From NCBI GenBank assembly GCA_000993275.1, contig LBVV01000001.1, forward strand, positions 1 to 52,743: a stretch of 52,743 nucleotides of DNA, given 5' to 3'. Position 1 is the stretch's first letter, and every line of letters starts with the position of its first letter. The position numbers and the translations under genes were made by a program. A model generated the notes under the pieces. It did not search any database, was not told the origin of the DNA, and worked only from the letters and a program-made list of their open reading frames with translations. Shown piece by piece: positions 1 through 8,245 of the stretch. This DNA is from a candidate division CPR2 bacterium GW2011_GWC2_39_10 (GTDB lineage Bacteria; Patescibacteriota; CPR2).

Positions 1-52
1 CCTAGATGCGGGATCCATTCTTCCTGGATTCCAGATCAAGTCTGGAATGACA
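1..52. repeat. Dispersed palindromic repeat, GTCATTCC family (partial)
   Basis: The segment holds an inverted pair, TGGATTCCAGA and TCTGGAATGACA, around a short loop. The same GGATTCC...GGAATGAC theme recurs near 17.3, 23.6, 24.8, 38.4 and 50.5 kb. It lies downstream of the M23 gene and is cut by the window edge. No coding potential is seen. Confidence 0.6.
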
Positions 53-150
53 CTGTAGTTACATAGAAATTTTACATAAAAATAGGGGTCTAGTGAGTAT
101 ATACACAATGATCTCCATTTAAAAATCAGTGGAACGGTTGTAAGAAAGTA

Positions 151-178
151 AAAGCCTACCTCAAATTTGGTAGGCTTT
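151..178 (-). terminator. Rho-independent terminator of the M23 peptidase gene
   Basis: A 10-bp perfect stem (AAAGCCTACC with GGTAGGCTTT) with an 8-nt loop is followed on the minus strand by a T-rich tract. It begins 5 bases past the stop codon of the leftward gene. Confidence 0.75.
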
Positions 179-182
179 GGTT

Positions 183-968
183 TTAGTTCTCAAAGGCTTT
201 TTGAAACATATCCGTCATTTTTGAAAAAAAGTTCATTGTTTGTTTCGGTATTTTTTCAGTTTTTTCGGTGGTTTTTGTAACAAAATTAAAAATGTCGAAA
301 ATCGGTTTATATTGACTGGGCGTTAATCCAATTTCTTCTAGTCCGGTTCCCTTATGGGAATTTATATATCCCAACGAAGGATCTTCGTCAACAGACGCAT
401 CCGAAGGATCATAATACTTCTTTTCTATATCATCAATGGAGCTAGGCCAATAATCCGGGGCAAGCTTTACTTTTCTAATCTCAAAATGTAAATGTGGCGC
501 AAAACGGTTATTGGCTCCCCGACCTATGGTGCCAATTTGCGTTTTTTTATAAATCTCTTGATCTTTTTTTACAGTAATTGTGTTTAGGTGCGCATACATC
601 GACCAGCACATGCTGCCATCCAAATTCGTATGTTCCATCTGAACAATTTTACCCCAAACCGAATACCAACCGGCATCAATGACCTTGCCCGACGCAACAG
701 CATAAACAGGATCATTAAAATCATCGCCCGGACTTCGGTTCCAGTCCTCGCCCGGATGTCCGGGCCAAACACCGCCATAGTTTAGATATTCCTTACTTAA
801 TCTGTCGCCGGCATTAATAACGTAAACCGTTGCTCCTGCCGGTTGTCCGCTATGCCCTAGCGGATAAACATACCCATCGGCATACAGTACTGCCCAAGCA
901 TTTTCCAAAGAACTTCCCGAAAAAATCACAATCAAAACAAGCAAAACCAAAATGTAACGACTTTTCAC
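183..968 (-). CDS. Secreted M23-family (LytM-type) metallopeptidase
   Basis: Probable exported peptidoglycan endopeptidase of 261 residues. Residues 1-26 form a signal peptide or signal anchor (basic start, hydrophobic core, AWA before VLYA). The M23 zinc-site pattern is visible: HPGED (H71, D75), YAHL (H127) and HLHFE (H159, H161), with spacing typical of LytM domains. The C-terminal ~90 residues have no recognised domain and end in a charged helix. The start is GTG, preceded by a purine-rich GGGGGTGG. The gene is monocistronic, with its own terminator. Family membership is well supported. The substrate is inferred from the family. Confidence 0.88.
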   Translation of the reverse strand: MKSRYILVLLVLIVIFSGSSLENAWAVLYADGYVYPLGHSGQPAGATVYVINAGDRLSKEYLNYGGVWPGHPGEDWNRSPGDDFNDPVYAVASGKVIDAGWYSVWGKIVQMEHTNLDGSMCWSMYAHLNTITVKKDQEIYKKTQIGTIGRGANNRFAPHLHFEIRKVKLAPDYWPSSIDDIEKKYYDPSDASVDEDPSLGYINSHKGTGLEEIGLTPSQYKPIFDIFNFVTKTTEKTEKIPKQTMNFFSKMTDMFQKAFEN

Positions 969-1166
969 TCAAAACCACCCCCTGTATAATTTGTTTAATC
1001 GGCAATCCTTTATATGGTTTACTAGTTCAAGACAAATTACGATCGGCTTGAATAATCTAATTGTTCTTTTTTGTAAATTTTAAGAAACTGTCCGTCACCC
1101 TCTAAAATTAATGTTATCAAAAAAACGCTATTTTAAGCAATAATTTTTTGAAAGAAAGCTCTTTTT

Positions 1167-1388
1167 TTATTGATTTTGGTCTTGGCTGGTTTGTTGGTTG
1201 TTAACTTTGTCTTTTAAATCGTTTGCCTTGTTAATTGCGTCCTGTCCTGCATTTATAGTTTTATCCATCTGATCAATCTCTTTTTCTGCAATTGAGCCTC
1301 GTAAGAATACATAAGCGACAACTAAAAGACCCAACACAACAACGACAACAATTATTCCAACCAAACCTTTTTGGTTATTTTTATTCAT
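1167..1388 (-). CDS. Small single-pass membrane protein
   Basis: A 73-residue protein with a short basic N-terminus (MNKNNQK), one very hydrophobic segment at about residues 8-30, and a polar, helical, glutamine-rich tail. No family is recognised. The tail resembles a coiled-coil stalk on the outer face, but this is inference. A TATAAT box ends 7 bases before the ATG, so the transcript may be leaderless. A 7-bp tandem array abuts the -35 region. Confidence 0.6.
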   Translation of the reverse strand: MNKNNQKGLVGIIVVVVVLGLLVVAYVFLRGSIAEKEIDQMDKTINAGQDAINKANDLKDKVNNQQTSQDQNQ

Positions 1389-1394
1389 AGATCA

Positions 1395-1422
1395 ATTATA
1401 GCAGACGCACAGGAATCAGGAA
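1395..1422 (-). promoter_or_regulatory. Candidate promoter at the edge of a tandem repeat array
   Basis: The minus strand has a perfect -10 box TATAAT at 1395-1400. The -35 position (about 1417-1422, TTCCTG) falls inside the first units of the 7-bp array. The predicted transcription start coincides with the ATG at 1388, which suggests a leaderless mRNA. Confidence 0.45.
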
Positions 1423-1489
1423 TCAGGAATCAGGAATCAGGAATCAGGAATCAGGAATCAGGAATCAGGAATCAGGAATCAGGAATCAG
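1411..1489. repeat. Tandem array of 11 perfect AGGAATC units
   Basis: Eleven uninterrupted copies of the 7-mer AGGAATC run from 1411 to 1487, followed by a partial AG. A period of 7 bases can change length by slippage. The array lies just upstream of the small membrane protein gene and overlaps its presumed -35 region. Confidence 0.97.
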
Positions 1490-1772
1490 TTAATTATGAT
1501 TTGAGAAATATATTTGTTAAATTTCACTAAACAAAAATAGCCAGGAGCCATAAGCTAAAGACTATTTGTAAAAATCCTTGATTTTTCTTTGGCTTGCCAT
1601 TTGAAGCCTAATCGTAACATTGCTTATAAAACAAACTGCTATTCGACACTAAAACTTTGGAAGGACAATTTTCGCCTCACGGCGTAAAATGGTAGCCGCG
1701 ATGAGCCACTATTTGAACCAGAAAGAGCAGTTAGAAGGATTGATGGAGTACTTTTTGAAGCTTTAACGCATC
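1490..1772. other. Gene-free AT-rich stretch
   Basis: No ORF with a credible start, no tRNA and no clear repeat is seen. A 25-codon open frame on the plus strand (1689-1766) vaguely resembles an IS66 transposase tail but is too short to call. Confidence 0.4.
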
Positions 1773-1798
1773 AAAAAAGGGCCCCAAGGCCCTTTTTT
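1773..1798 (-). terminator. Rho-independent terminator
   Basis: A perfect stem, AAAAAAGGGCC and GGCCCTTTTTT, with a 4-nt loop overlaps the stop codon of the leftward gene that follows. The flanking A and T runs would let it work in both directions. Confidence 0.85.
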
Positions 1799-2450
1799 AA
1801 CTATTAAACTTAAAAGTATTTAATATCTGATCTCCAACAGCATCACTCGCATTAATATAAAGGATTCCTAAAAGATAATTTTTGCCGCCATGAGAAATTA
1901 AATAATGCGTCTGCGCAGGACTTTGTATAGAGGCGCCTCTATTGGCTTTTTTGGCGCTAAATCCAGCTATAGTCGTATTTGTTATGTCCGTACCATATCC
2001 AACAGATGCAAAAGTGCTAGCATCACCATAGAATTGTGCAATATCTACCCAATAATCACCGTCTGCTCCCGTGTTACTGGTTCTTCTTAGAATAACGCTT
2101 TCCGTATTGATGCCTTTATTTGCCTCTTCAGCTGACCAACTGCTAGGATACTTGATTGAATATCCTCCTAAAATTGTTCCCGAGTAAGTCTTCCAATTTG
2201 CAGTTATATCGGTTGTAGTTGTTGGTGTAGTCGTAGGAATTGTCGTTGTAGTCGGTGTTGGGGTCGTTGTAGCTTTCTTTCTTAAAGTATCAACCTGATT
2301 CTGAAGACTTGTGATTTTACTATCACTGTTCTTTACCTTCTGATCCATGACGTACCAAGTGCCACCTACACCAAAACCGACAACTAAAATAATTAAGATA
2401 ATCCAAATCCAAACGGGTGTCCCATTTTTAATGCTGTTTTGCTCTTCCAT
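1797..2450 (-). CDS. Signal-anchored extracytoplasmic protein with Thr/Pro linker
   Basis: A 217-residue protein. A short cytoplasmic N-terminus is followed by a membrane segment (about residues 12-35), a short coiled coil, a threonine/proline-rich linker of about 30 residues (many TTTT and PTTT runs), and a C-terminal domain of about 130 residues. That domain resembles the PsbP-like or 'YSIKYPSSW' domains of CPR surface proteins (inference). The ATG at 2450 was chosen because AGGAGC precedes it. The open frame continues upstream to 2675, but that part is a readthrough of tRNA-fMet and not protein. The job is unknown. Confidence 0.75.
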   Translation of the reverse strand: MEEQNSIKNGTPVWIWIILIILVVGFGVGGTWYVMDQKVKNSDSKITSLQNQVDTLRKKATTTPTPTTTTIPTTTPTTTTDITANWKTYSGTILGGYSIKYPSSWSAEEANKGINTESVILRRTSNTGADGDYWVDIAQFYGDASTFASVGYGTDITNTTIAGFSAKKANRGASIQSPAQTHYLISHGGKNYLLGILYINASDAVGDQILNTFKFNS

Positions 2451-2606
2451 GAAGCTCCTAAATTTAATATTACATTCGTAGTATAGCAATTTAAGCAATC
2501 CCTTAACAAGAGGAAAAACGAGCTCAAAGTTCAAATCCTCTCCCTGGTTTTCATTTTTGGGTATCAAAAAATGCCTTTGGTAAGGCATTTTCCAAATTTT
2601 TCCATA

Positions 2607-2681
2607 TGGTAGCGGGGGCAGGACTCGAACCTGCGACCTTCGGGTTATGAGCCCGACGAGCTGCCACTGCTCCACCCCGCG
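2607..2681 (-). tRNA. Initiator tRNA-fMet (anticodon CAU), CCA encoded
   Basis: A 75-nt cloverleaf: acceptor CGCGGGG/CCCCGCU, anticodon loop CUCAUAA, T-loop UUCGAGU, and a genome-encoded CCA at 2607-2609. Two initiator hallmarks are visible: three consecutive G-C pairs in the anticodon stem (GGG/CCC) and an unpaired 1-72 position. Here 1-72 is C1-U72, not the C1-A72 of E. coli. The gene lies 156 bases before the leftward membrane-protein start and may be co-transcribed with it. Confidence 0.97.
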
Positions 2682-2844
2682 TCAAATTATTATTTAACAG
2701 ATTCCTGCCTTCGCTCCTCGAGTCTGGTTCCACTGAGGTCATCACTCCAAGTAAGCAACCTCGCCATTCGGTCTTTAAGCTCATGGTCGAAAGAGAGTCG
2801 ATGACAGGAATTACATGTATACAAGATTAAATTGTACACCTTTT

Positions 2845-3228
2845 TTAATTTCTTTCAAGTCTATTTGTTAGAAACAGCCACCATTTTTCCGAATTCGATT
2901 TCTCCTTTGTTTCTACCCCGGCAACTTCTGCCGGCCTATTGTCCGGGGTAATAACAATTACGGTTTCCCCTGGCTTTTGCTTATTTAGTTTTTCTCTGGC
3001 AACTTTTTCTTTATACTCTTCAGTCTTAAAATATTCTATATCAATTTTTAGCTTTTGATTTTTTTTGTCCATTGCTTCAACTTGTTTTTCTAAAGCCGCT
3101 AAATCTCTATCAAATTTATAATTCGTATACATCTTTTGTCCGACCAAAAAAGCCTCGTAAAACATAATTAGTATGGCGGCAACAAGCCATAGTGGCATTT
3201 TTTTTCTCAAATTAACACTATTTGACAT
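2845..3228 (-). CDS. FtsB/DivIC-family cell division protein (septum formation initiator)
   Basis: A 127-residue bitopic membrane protein. It has a cytoplasmic basic tip, one transmembrane helix (about 13-32), a coiled coil of about 40 residues, and the family signature region YFKTEEYKEKVAREKL followed by KPGE and a beta-strand VIVIT. This order matches FtsB/DivIC (PF04977), a scaffold that joins FtsL in the divisome. The C-terminal 30 residues are polar and extra. No FtsL partner is seen in the window. The ATG lies just after an AT-rich region, and no strong ribosome site is visible. Confidence 0.85.
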   Translation of the reverse strand: MSNSVNLRKKMPLWLVAAILIMFYEAFLVGQKMYTNYKFDRDLAALEKQVEAMDKKNQKLKIDIEYFKTEEYKEKVAREKLNKQKPGETVIVITPDNRPAEVAGVETKEKSNSEKWWLFLTNRLERN

Positions 3229-3257
3229 AAATTTATTATAGCAGATATTAGCAATCC

Positions 3258-3285
3258 TTTACTTTTTTATTTTTTTTTGTATATT
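3258..3285 (+). promoter_or_regulatory. Candidate sigma70 promoter for the cysteine-rich protein gene
   Basis: TTTACT and TATATT are separated by 16 bases of nearly pure T. The predicted start is about 30 bases before the TTG start codon. Confidence 0.4.
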
Positions 3286-3322
3286 ATTGATACCGAACAT
3301 TCACAATTGAGGGGGGAGCTTT

Positions 3323-3910
3323 TTGGAAAAACGGTATTTTTGCGAGAAATGCAACGAGGAGACATTTGTAAAACCCAAAAAAAACAACAAGCGCAAAACC
3401 AAACACCATTTAGCTTTTCGACAAAATATTTTAAAGAAAAAAATCAAACCCAATCTTCAGAATGTCGATAAAAAATATTTAGACATTCTAACTCCGGTTA
3501 ATTTTCTTATGTGCGAAGATTGCCATTTTGCATTTCATAGACAGCACAAAGCATTAAAATGCGATGAGGAACTCGTCCTAAATGGAAACAACCCTTGCAA
3601 TAACTGTGAAGACGCGCTTTTTTGTTTTCATAATTACGTAAAAAGAGCCGTAAAAAGAGAAATTGAAACCGGAAAAATTACGGAATTCGTTGAGGATGAA
3701 AATGGCAAAACCAGACTACCAAAAGAAAAGGAATTATTTGAAACTTATGTTTATCTAATTCAGGAAGTTTGCGCCGAAATATACCTTGAATTTAAATTAA
3801 AAGGCATTCATAAAAAGAAATTTCACGACGCGGAAATACGTAATTTACTTGAAGGTTTACTTAAAACAAGAAAGGCTTTGGTCAAAAATAATGCCCAGCA
3901 AGGCAATTAG
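3323..3910 (+). CDS. Cysteine-rich, probably zinc-binding protein of unknown function
   Basis: 195 residues with a TTG start directly behind GGGGGGAG. Paired cysteines suggest zinc-ribbon or treble-clef sites: CEKC (C7, C10), CEDC (about 64-67) followed by HFAFH, and CNNC followed by CFHNY. A lysine-rich patch after the first pair and an all-helical C-terminal half (about 110-195) suit a nucleic-acid or ribosome-associated role, which is inference. No named family is recognised. The gene stands alone between divergent and convergent neighbours, with its own promoter and terminator. Confidence 0.65.
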   Translation: MEKRYFCEKCNEETFVKPKKNNKRKTKHHLAFRQNILKKKIKPNLQNVDKKYLDILTPVNFLMCEDCHFAFHRQHKALKCDEELVLNGNNPCNNCEDALFCFHNYVKRAVKREIETGKITEFVEDENGKTRLPKEKELFETYVYLIQEVCAEIYLEFKLKGIHKKKFHDAEIRNLLEGLLKTRKALVKNNAQQGN

Positions 3911-3937
3911 ATCAGAATCATCTAATTGCCTTTTTTT
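3902..3937 (+). terminator. Rho-independent terminator
   Basis: GGCAATTAGA pairs perfectly with TCTAATTGCC across a 9-nt loop, followed by seven Ts. It overlaps the last codons of the cysteine-rich gene. Confidence 0.9.
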
Positions 3938-3974
3938 ATACTACTTATAAGCCGGACTGACTATCTTCTAGAGG

Positions 3975-6419
3975 TTATATGAATAAACTGGTATCGGCGT
4001 TTTCGGCTTCGCCAAGGAAAGTGGCAACTCCGCCCAACTTAACGCCCTCAATAAGTTCTTCCGCCTTAATACCCATAATATCCATGGATGTGGTGCAAGC
4101 AATTAGTTCTACGCCGGCAGATCTGGCCTGGAAAATTAGTTCCTCCAATGTACTGATATGTTTCTTTTTCATTATCATTCGAATAAAACCGGTCCCTGCA
4201 CCAAACATATTATACTGAGATAATTTTAGTTTTCGGCTGCCCCTAGGCATCATGAAAGCAAAGGCTTTGGAAATTAAATCTTTTTTAACATGAACCGGCC
4301 CATCTTTTCTTAGAACGTTTAGACCCCAGAAAGTGAAAAACATAGTCATTTTTCGACCCATGGCAGCGGCGCCGTTGGCAATAATAAAGGCTGCAATAAT
4401 TTTATCTATGTCATCGGAAAATACCACGATGGTTTTTCCATGAGGACATTCTTTATCAATAGTCCTGGTATGATCATCTTTTCCTTTTCTAATTTTGGCA
4501 ACAACTACTCCGTCTTTATTATCGACAGACAGCAATTCATTCCCGGTTCGATCACACCAAACACGAATATCGCTGGCAAAACTCTGATCGGTTGCCTTAA
4601 CATCCATCACCTGACCCTCTTTTAGTTTGGTTATTCGGGTATAAACCTCTTTTATCGGTCCCGGACACATTAAACCGCAGGCATCAATTTTAACCGTTAC
4701 TTTTTCCATATTGGGCTCGCTTTCGTTATTTTCCAAAGTGGATCCTGCATTCGTGTTGATATTTTCACTTTTTTCTGCAAACGAACCCAATCCCGTTAAA
4801 TATTCGTAGCTTTTATAACCGCCCTCCAAATTGTAACAATCATAACTATTTTGCGATAAAATCCGGCAAGCGGTATAAGATCTTAGGCCGGTAGCGCAGT
4901 AAGCGTAAACCTTTTTCTTTTTGGGCAGCTTGTCCAAACTATTTCTTAAATCATCGACCGGCATATTTACGGCATTATCAATTGAACCCAACTTAAACTC
5001 TTCTTTTGTACGGACGTCGAGAAGAATTGAATTTGTATAGTCGATTTTTGATAAGTCATCAAAGCTAAAATTTTTTACCAGTTTGTTTTTTACGTTTAGC
5101 GCCATATAAGCCACCAAATTAACCGGATCTTTGGCGGAAGAATAAGGAGGGGAGTAACAAAAATCAGTTTTAGAAAGACCCGAAAGATTCATTCCGGATC
5201 TTATGGCGACTCCCTCGTAACCGACACCCTGACCCCCCAATATTTCACCGGACGAGGAAAATATTAGCTTTAAGGTTAAAGGCATGGCGCCAGGATAGTA
5301 GCCGGCATGGGAAGAACCATGCAAAATTACTGACTTGAAATTTTTTTTTAACATTTTTAAATTTACTTCTGTTAGTCCGGTTGAGGCAACTGTTAAATCA
5401 AAAACCTTTAGCACGCCGGACCCTTGGCCGCCTTCATACCTTTCCCTTAAACCGCAAATATTGCCGGCCGCAATCCGACCCTGTTTATTTGCCGGGCCGG
5501 CCAAAGGAAGAACAATTGAATTCCCGCCTACAAAATGTTTAAATTCTATGGCATCGCCAATGGCATAAATATCGGGTTTGGAGGTCTGAAGAAAACTGTT
5601 CACCAGAATACCTCCTTTATTACCAATTTTTATACCCGCTTTTTTGGCCAAGAGAACTTCCGGCACCACCCCAATTCCTAAAATTATTAGGTCTGCCTCA
5701 ATCTGTCTCCCGTCGGAAGTTAAAATGATTGACTCATTTTTTTGATGCTCGATAGCTGTAATTTGGGTTTCTAAAGATAAATTAACCCCTTTTTGCCTAA
5801 GTTCGTCATGAACAATTGCCGCCATATCTTTATCCAAAAACGATAGGATATGGCTAGAAAGTTCGATAATTGTGACATCCGTACCCTCTTTTTTTAAATT
5901 TTCGGCCATTTCCACGCCTATTGCGCCACCACCAACGATAACTATTTTTTTGGGGTCTTTGCTATCAATAAATTTTTTAACCGCATCCATATCTGCTAAA
6001 TTCCTGAGGGCTAACACCCTAAAATGCTCTATGCCCGGTATTCTTGGGCGAAAAGGCTTGGCTCCGGGAGAAAGGATAAGACTATCATATTTTTCTTTAT
6101 ATTTTTTTCCAGTTCGTGTATCGACTACAATAACCTGTTTTGTTTTCGGATAAATATCAATGACTTCGTTTTCGGTTCTAACGTCAATGTTGTATCGCTT
6201 TTTAAAAAGTTGAGGCGTGGCAACTAAAAGACGGCCTCTATCCTCAATTTTACCTCCGATATAATAAGGCATGCCGCAATTGGCATAAGAAATATTCTTG
6301 CCTTTTTCAAAAACAATAATTTCCGCCTTTTCATTCAAGCGCCGTAGTCTAGCCGCCGCCGTTGCTCCGCCGGCCACCCCGCCCACAATGATAATTTTTA
6401 ATTTCTTTTGTGCCATCAT
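3975..6419 (-). CDS. Four-domain sulfur-transfer protein: CoA-disulfide-reductase-like, rhodanese, TusA, DsrE-like
   Basis: 814 residues counted from the ATG pair at 6414-6419. A TTG at 6443 is open but has no ribosome site. Residues 8-440 are an FAD/NAD(P)H disulfide reductase of the CoA-disulfide reductase/NADH oxidase type: GGVAGGATAA, active cysteine in YANCGMP (C48), NAD site GGGAIG (~164-169), YAIGDA, and the C-terminal SPPYSSAKDPVN. Residues ~455-545 are a rhodanese with C508 in YCATGLRS. Residues ~573-645 are TusA with CPGP (C585). Residues ~660-814 are DsrE/DsrF-like with C775. All four thiols expected for persulfide relay are present. The likely role is reduction and transfer of sulfane sulfur in the cytoplasm (inference). 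Confidence 0.88.
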   Translation of the reverse strand: MMAQKKLKIIIVGGVAGGATAAARLRRLNEKAEIIVFEKGKNISYANCGMPYYIGGKIEDRGRLLVATPQLFKKRYNIDVRTENEVIDIYPKTKQVIVVDTRTGKKYKEKYDSLILSPGAKPFRPRIPGIEHFRVLALRNLADMDAVKKFIDSKDPKKIVIVGGGAIGVEMAENLKKEGTDVTIIELSSHILSFLDKDMAAIVHDELRQKGVNLSLETQITAIEHQKNESIILTSDGRQIEADLIILGIGVVPEVLLAKKAGIKIGNKGGILVNSFLQTSKPDIYAIGDAIEFKHFVGGNSIVLPLAGPANKQGRIAAGNICGLRERYEGGQGSGVLKVFDLTVASTGLTEVNLKMLKKNFKSVILHGSSHAGYYPGAMPLTLKLIFSSSGEILGGQGVGYEGVAIRSGMNLSGLSKTDFCYSPPYSSAKDPVNLVAYMALNVKNKLVKNFSFDDLSKIDYTNSILLDVRTKEEFKLGSIDNAVNMPVDDLRNSLDKLPKKKKVYAYCATGLRSYTACRILSQNSYDCYNLEGGYKSYEYLTGLGSFAEKSENINTNAGSTLENNESEPNMEKVTVKIDACGLMCPGPIKEVYTRITKLKEGQVMDVKATDQSFASDIRVWCDRTGNELLSVDNKDGVVVAKIRKGKDDHTRTIDKECPHGKTIVVFSDDIDKIIAAFIIANGAAAMGRKMTMFFTFWGLNVLRKDGPVHVKKDLISKAFAFMMPRGSRKLKLSQYNMFGAGTGFIRMIMKKKHISTLEELIFQARSAGVELIACTTSMDIMGIKAEELIEGVKLGGVATFLGEAENADTSLFI

Positions 6420-6454
6420 ATTCCAATAATTATTACTAAGCAATTTTTAATCTT

Positions 6455-8245
6455 TTAAAACACATAACTCTTTCCGGCAATATTTTTTACCCGTTCTCTT
6501 ATGAAGCCTTTCTTTCTTATATCCATATTCCGAACCAAATACAAATAGGTTGAGGCGGAAAATGCTTGCGATCCGCAGCCCCAACTATCCAAACTTTTAG
6601 CCGAACTAATTTCGCCTGCATGGCCGATTAAGTTGTGATAAAGAATTTCTTCGGTAGATGCCTCGAGGATTTTGCCAATAAAGCGGCCGTATTTTCGATG
6701 ACTTACATTCCACAAAACCAAGGCGGCAATATTATTGACCATAAACCAGCTATCGCCGTTATGATAGCTTTGGTTCGATTCACCGGAGGAGATGTCCTTG
6801 TAAAATGGGCTTCCTTTTTCTACCGAAGCAAGACCTCCCCACGAAAGCCATAATTTGGGCAGAACTTTGTCAAAACATTTTTCCCATTCTTTATTGGTTA
6901 GAATTTCCGGTGCAAAAAAGGCAGCCAAAAATATATTAGGCCTTGCCGTATCATCGGAAAGAATATCTGTAATGCCAACCTTTTCATTTAGGAAGTAAAG
7001 GCGGATATTCTTTAAAAGCTGGCTTCTTTTTTTATCATACTTGACGTCGCCGGTTAAAAAGTAAGCAAGCTCTAATATTTTGGAATAAAGGGTCTGTATT
7101 TCGATCGGATAACCCTCCCTGCCTATTGTGTCCATCCAAGACTCGTTATAACCGGAATAGATAAACCCTAAACTGTTTTCCTGCTTTTCCAATTCTTCCA
7201 AAGCTTTTAATATCTTACCGGCCAAGTGAATTTTATCGTCTAAGGATAGTTTGAATTCGGCGTGAAGAATTGCCCAGCAAAGGGTGCCCAGGGCATCGGA
7301 AGAACAATGCGCAGAACCGATTATAACAGGAATTTTACCGCCCGGCCAATCGGCCCTTAAGTAGCGTTTTAGGATTTTTTTGGCTTTTGCTTCTTCTAAA
7401 GCCGGCAGCGATAAGAGTTCATCTCGGCTCCACGGATTAACAAACCAGGGGAAGCCGGCCATTAGACCATCCGGACGCAGTAAGTCTTCCAAATTTCTAC
7501 GGGCGCAATATCTCGCGGTCTCCAAGGCAGACTTATCTGTCAACTTGGTTTGTCTCTTGTTTTCCTTGTCCTTTTTTACAAAGCCGATTTTAGAAACCGT
7601 TAGAAATTCATTAGCCTTATTTATGGCTTCGCTTTCTGTTAAAGCTGCCGAAATAATCACTTTTTCGGTTTCCGCTTCGCCTAGTAAAAATTCATACAAA
7701 CTATAGGGCGCGGAATTTCTTTGAGCATCTCTGGCATAAACTTTTTTTGACCATTCTTTTAGAAGTTTCAAATTGCCGGCAATAATTGCCACAAAAATAG
7801 GCTCGGCAGTATTATCGGTATATTTAACAAGCGTCATTCCCTCTTTTTCGGTTATTTCGAAGTTGCGCCCGAAATCCGGTGAATCAAATATGCCTCTTGT
7901 GTCTAAAAATAATTTGATCTTTTGCTTTTCGGTGGCCTCCCAAATTACTACCGACGATTCCTTATCAAGTGAAAAACTTTCCGAGAAATTATGGTATTTT
8001 CTGCCCACCGTCGAAAACAAATGATTGACGGACATTTCCAAGGGCTTTAAATTGCCGCTAATTTCTATGCCGGCCAGGATCTTAATATAACCCTTCGCCG
8101 TCCGCATAAAAAAGCCTTCGTACCTGCTGGATGTTTCCGGGTAAAAAGATATAAAATCTTTCTTATTATTTACCATCAAAAATGCCTGACTAGCGTTAAC
8201 CATTTTTGACACGGGCTGTTTAGTATAATGATGCGTTATTTTCAT
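6455..8245 (-). CDS. Amylo-alpha-1,6-glucosidase / glycogen debranching enzyme (GH133)
   Basis: 596 residues, matching the short prokaryotic debranching enzyme: a beta-rich N-terminal domain (~1-220) and an (alpha/alpha)6 C-terminal catalytic domain. Signature segments are WFVNPWSRDE (267-276), NESWMD near 368, GYPIEIQTLY, HNGDSWFMVNN and the late SLDSWGCGSQAFS. The enzyme removes alpha-1,6 branches so that phosphorylase can continue. Its ATG overlaps the stop of the upstream GalT-like gene (ATGA), indicating translational coupling. It is the last gene of a three-gene run with glycogen synthase. Confidence 0.9.
   Translation of the reverse strand: MKITHHYTKQPVSKMVNASQAFLMVNNKKDFISFYPETSSRYEGFFMRTAKGYIKILAGIEISGNLKPLEMSVNHLFSTVGRKYHNFSESFSLDKESSVVIWEATEKQKIKLFLDTRGIFDSPDFGRNFEITEKEGMTLVKYTDNTAEPIFVAIIAGNLKLLKEWSKKVYARDAQRNSAPYSLYEFLLGEAETEKVIISAALTESEAINKANEFLTVSKIGFVKKDKENKRQTKLTDKSALETARYCARRNLEDLLRPDGLMAGFPWFVNPWSRDELLSLPALEEAKAKKILKRYLRADWPGGKIPVIIGSAHCSSDALGTLCWAILHAEFKLSLDDKIHLAGKILKALEELEKQENSLGFIYSGYNESWMDTIGREGYPIEIQTLYSKILELAYFLTGDVKYDKKRSQLLKNIRLYFLNEKVGITDILSDDTARPNIFLAAFFAPEILTNKEWEKCFDKVLPKLWLSWGGLASVEKGSPFYKDISSGESNQSYHNGDSWFMVNNIAALVLWNVSHRKYGRFIGKILEASTEEILYHNLIGHAGEISSAKSLDSWGCGSQAFSASTYLYLVRNMDIRKKGFIRERVKNIAGKSYVF

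Noticed and set aside
1689-1766. 25-codon plus-strand frame resembling an IS66 transposase tail (AMSHYLNQKEQLEGL)
   Set aside because: Too short, with no flanking inverted repeats and no second transposase motif. Chance similarity cannot be excluded.
2451-2784. Open frames reading through the tRNA region (N-terminal part of the 1797-2675 frame and the 2551-2784 frame)
   Set aside because: The peptides are translations of tRNA-fMet and its flank (GLITRRSQVRVLPPLP type). The real start of the membrane protein is the ATG at 2450 with AGGAGC.
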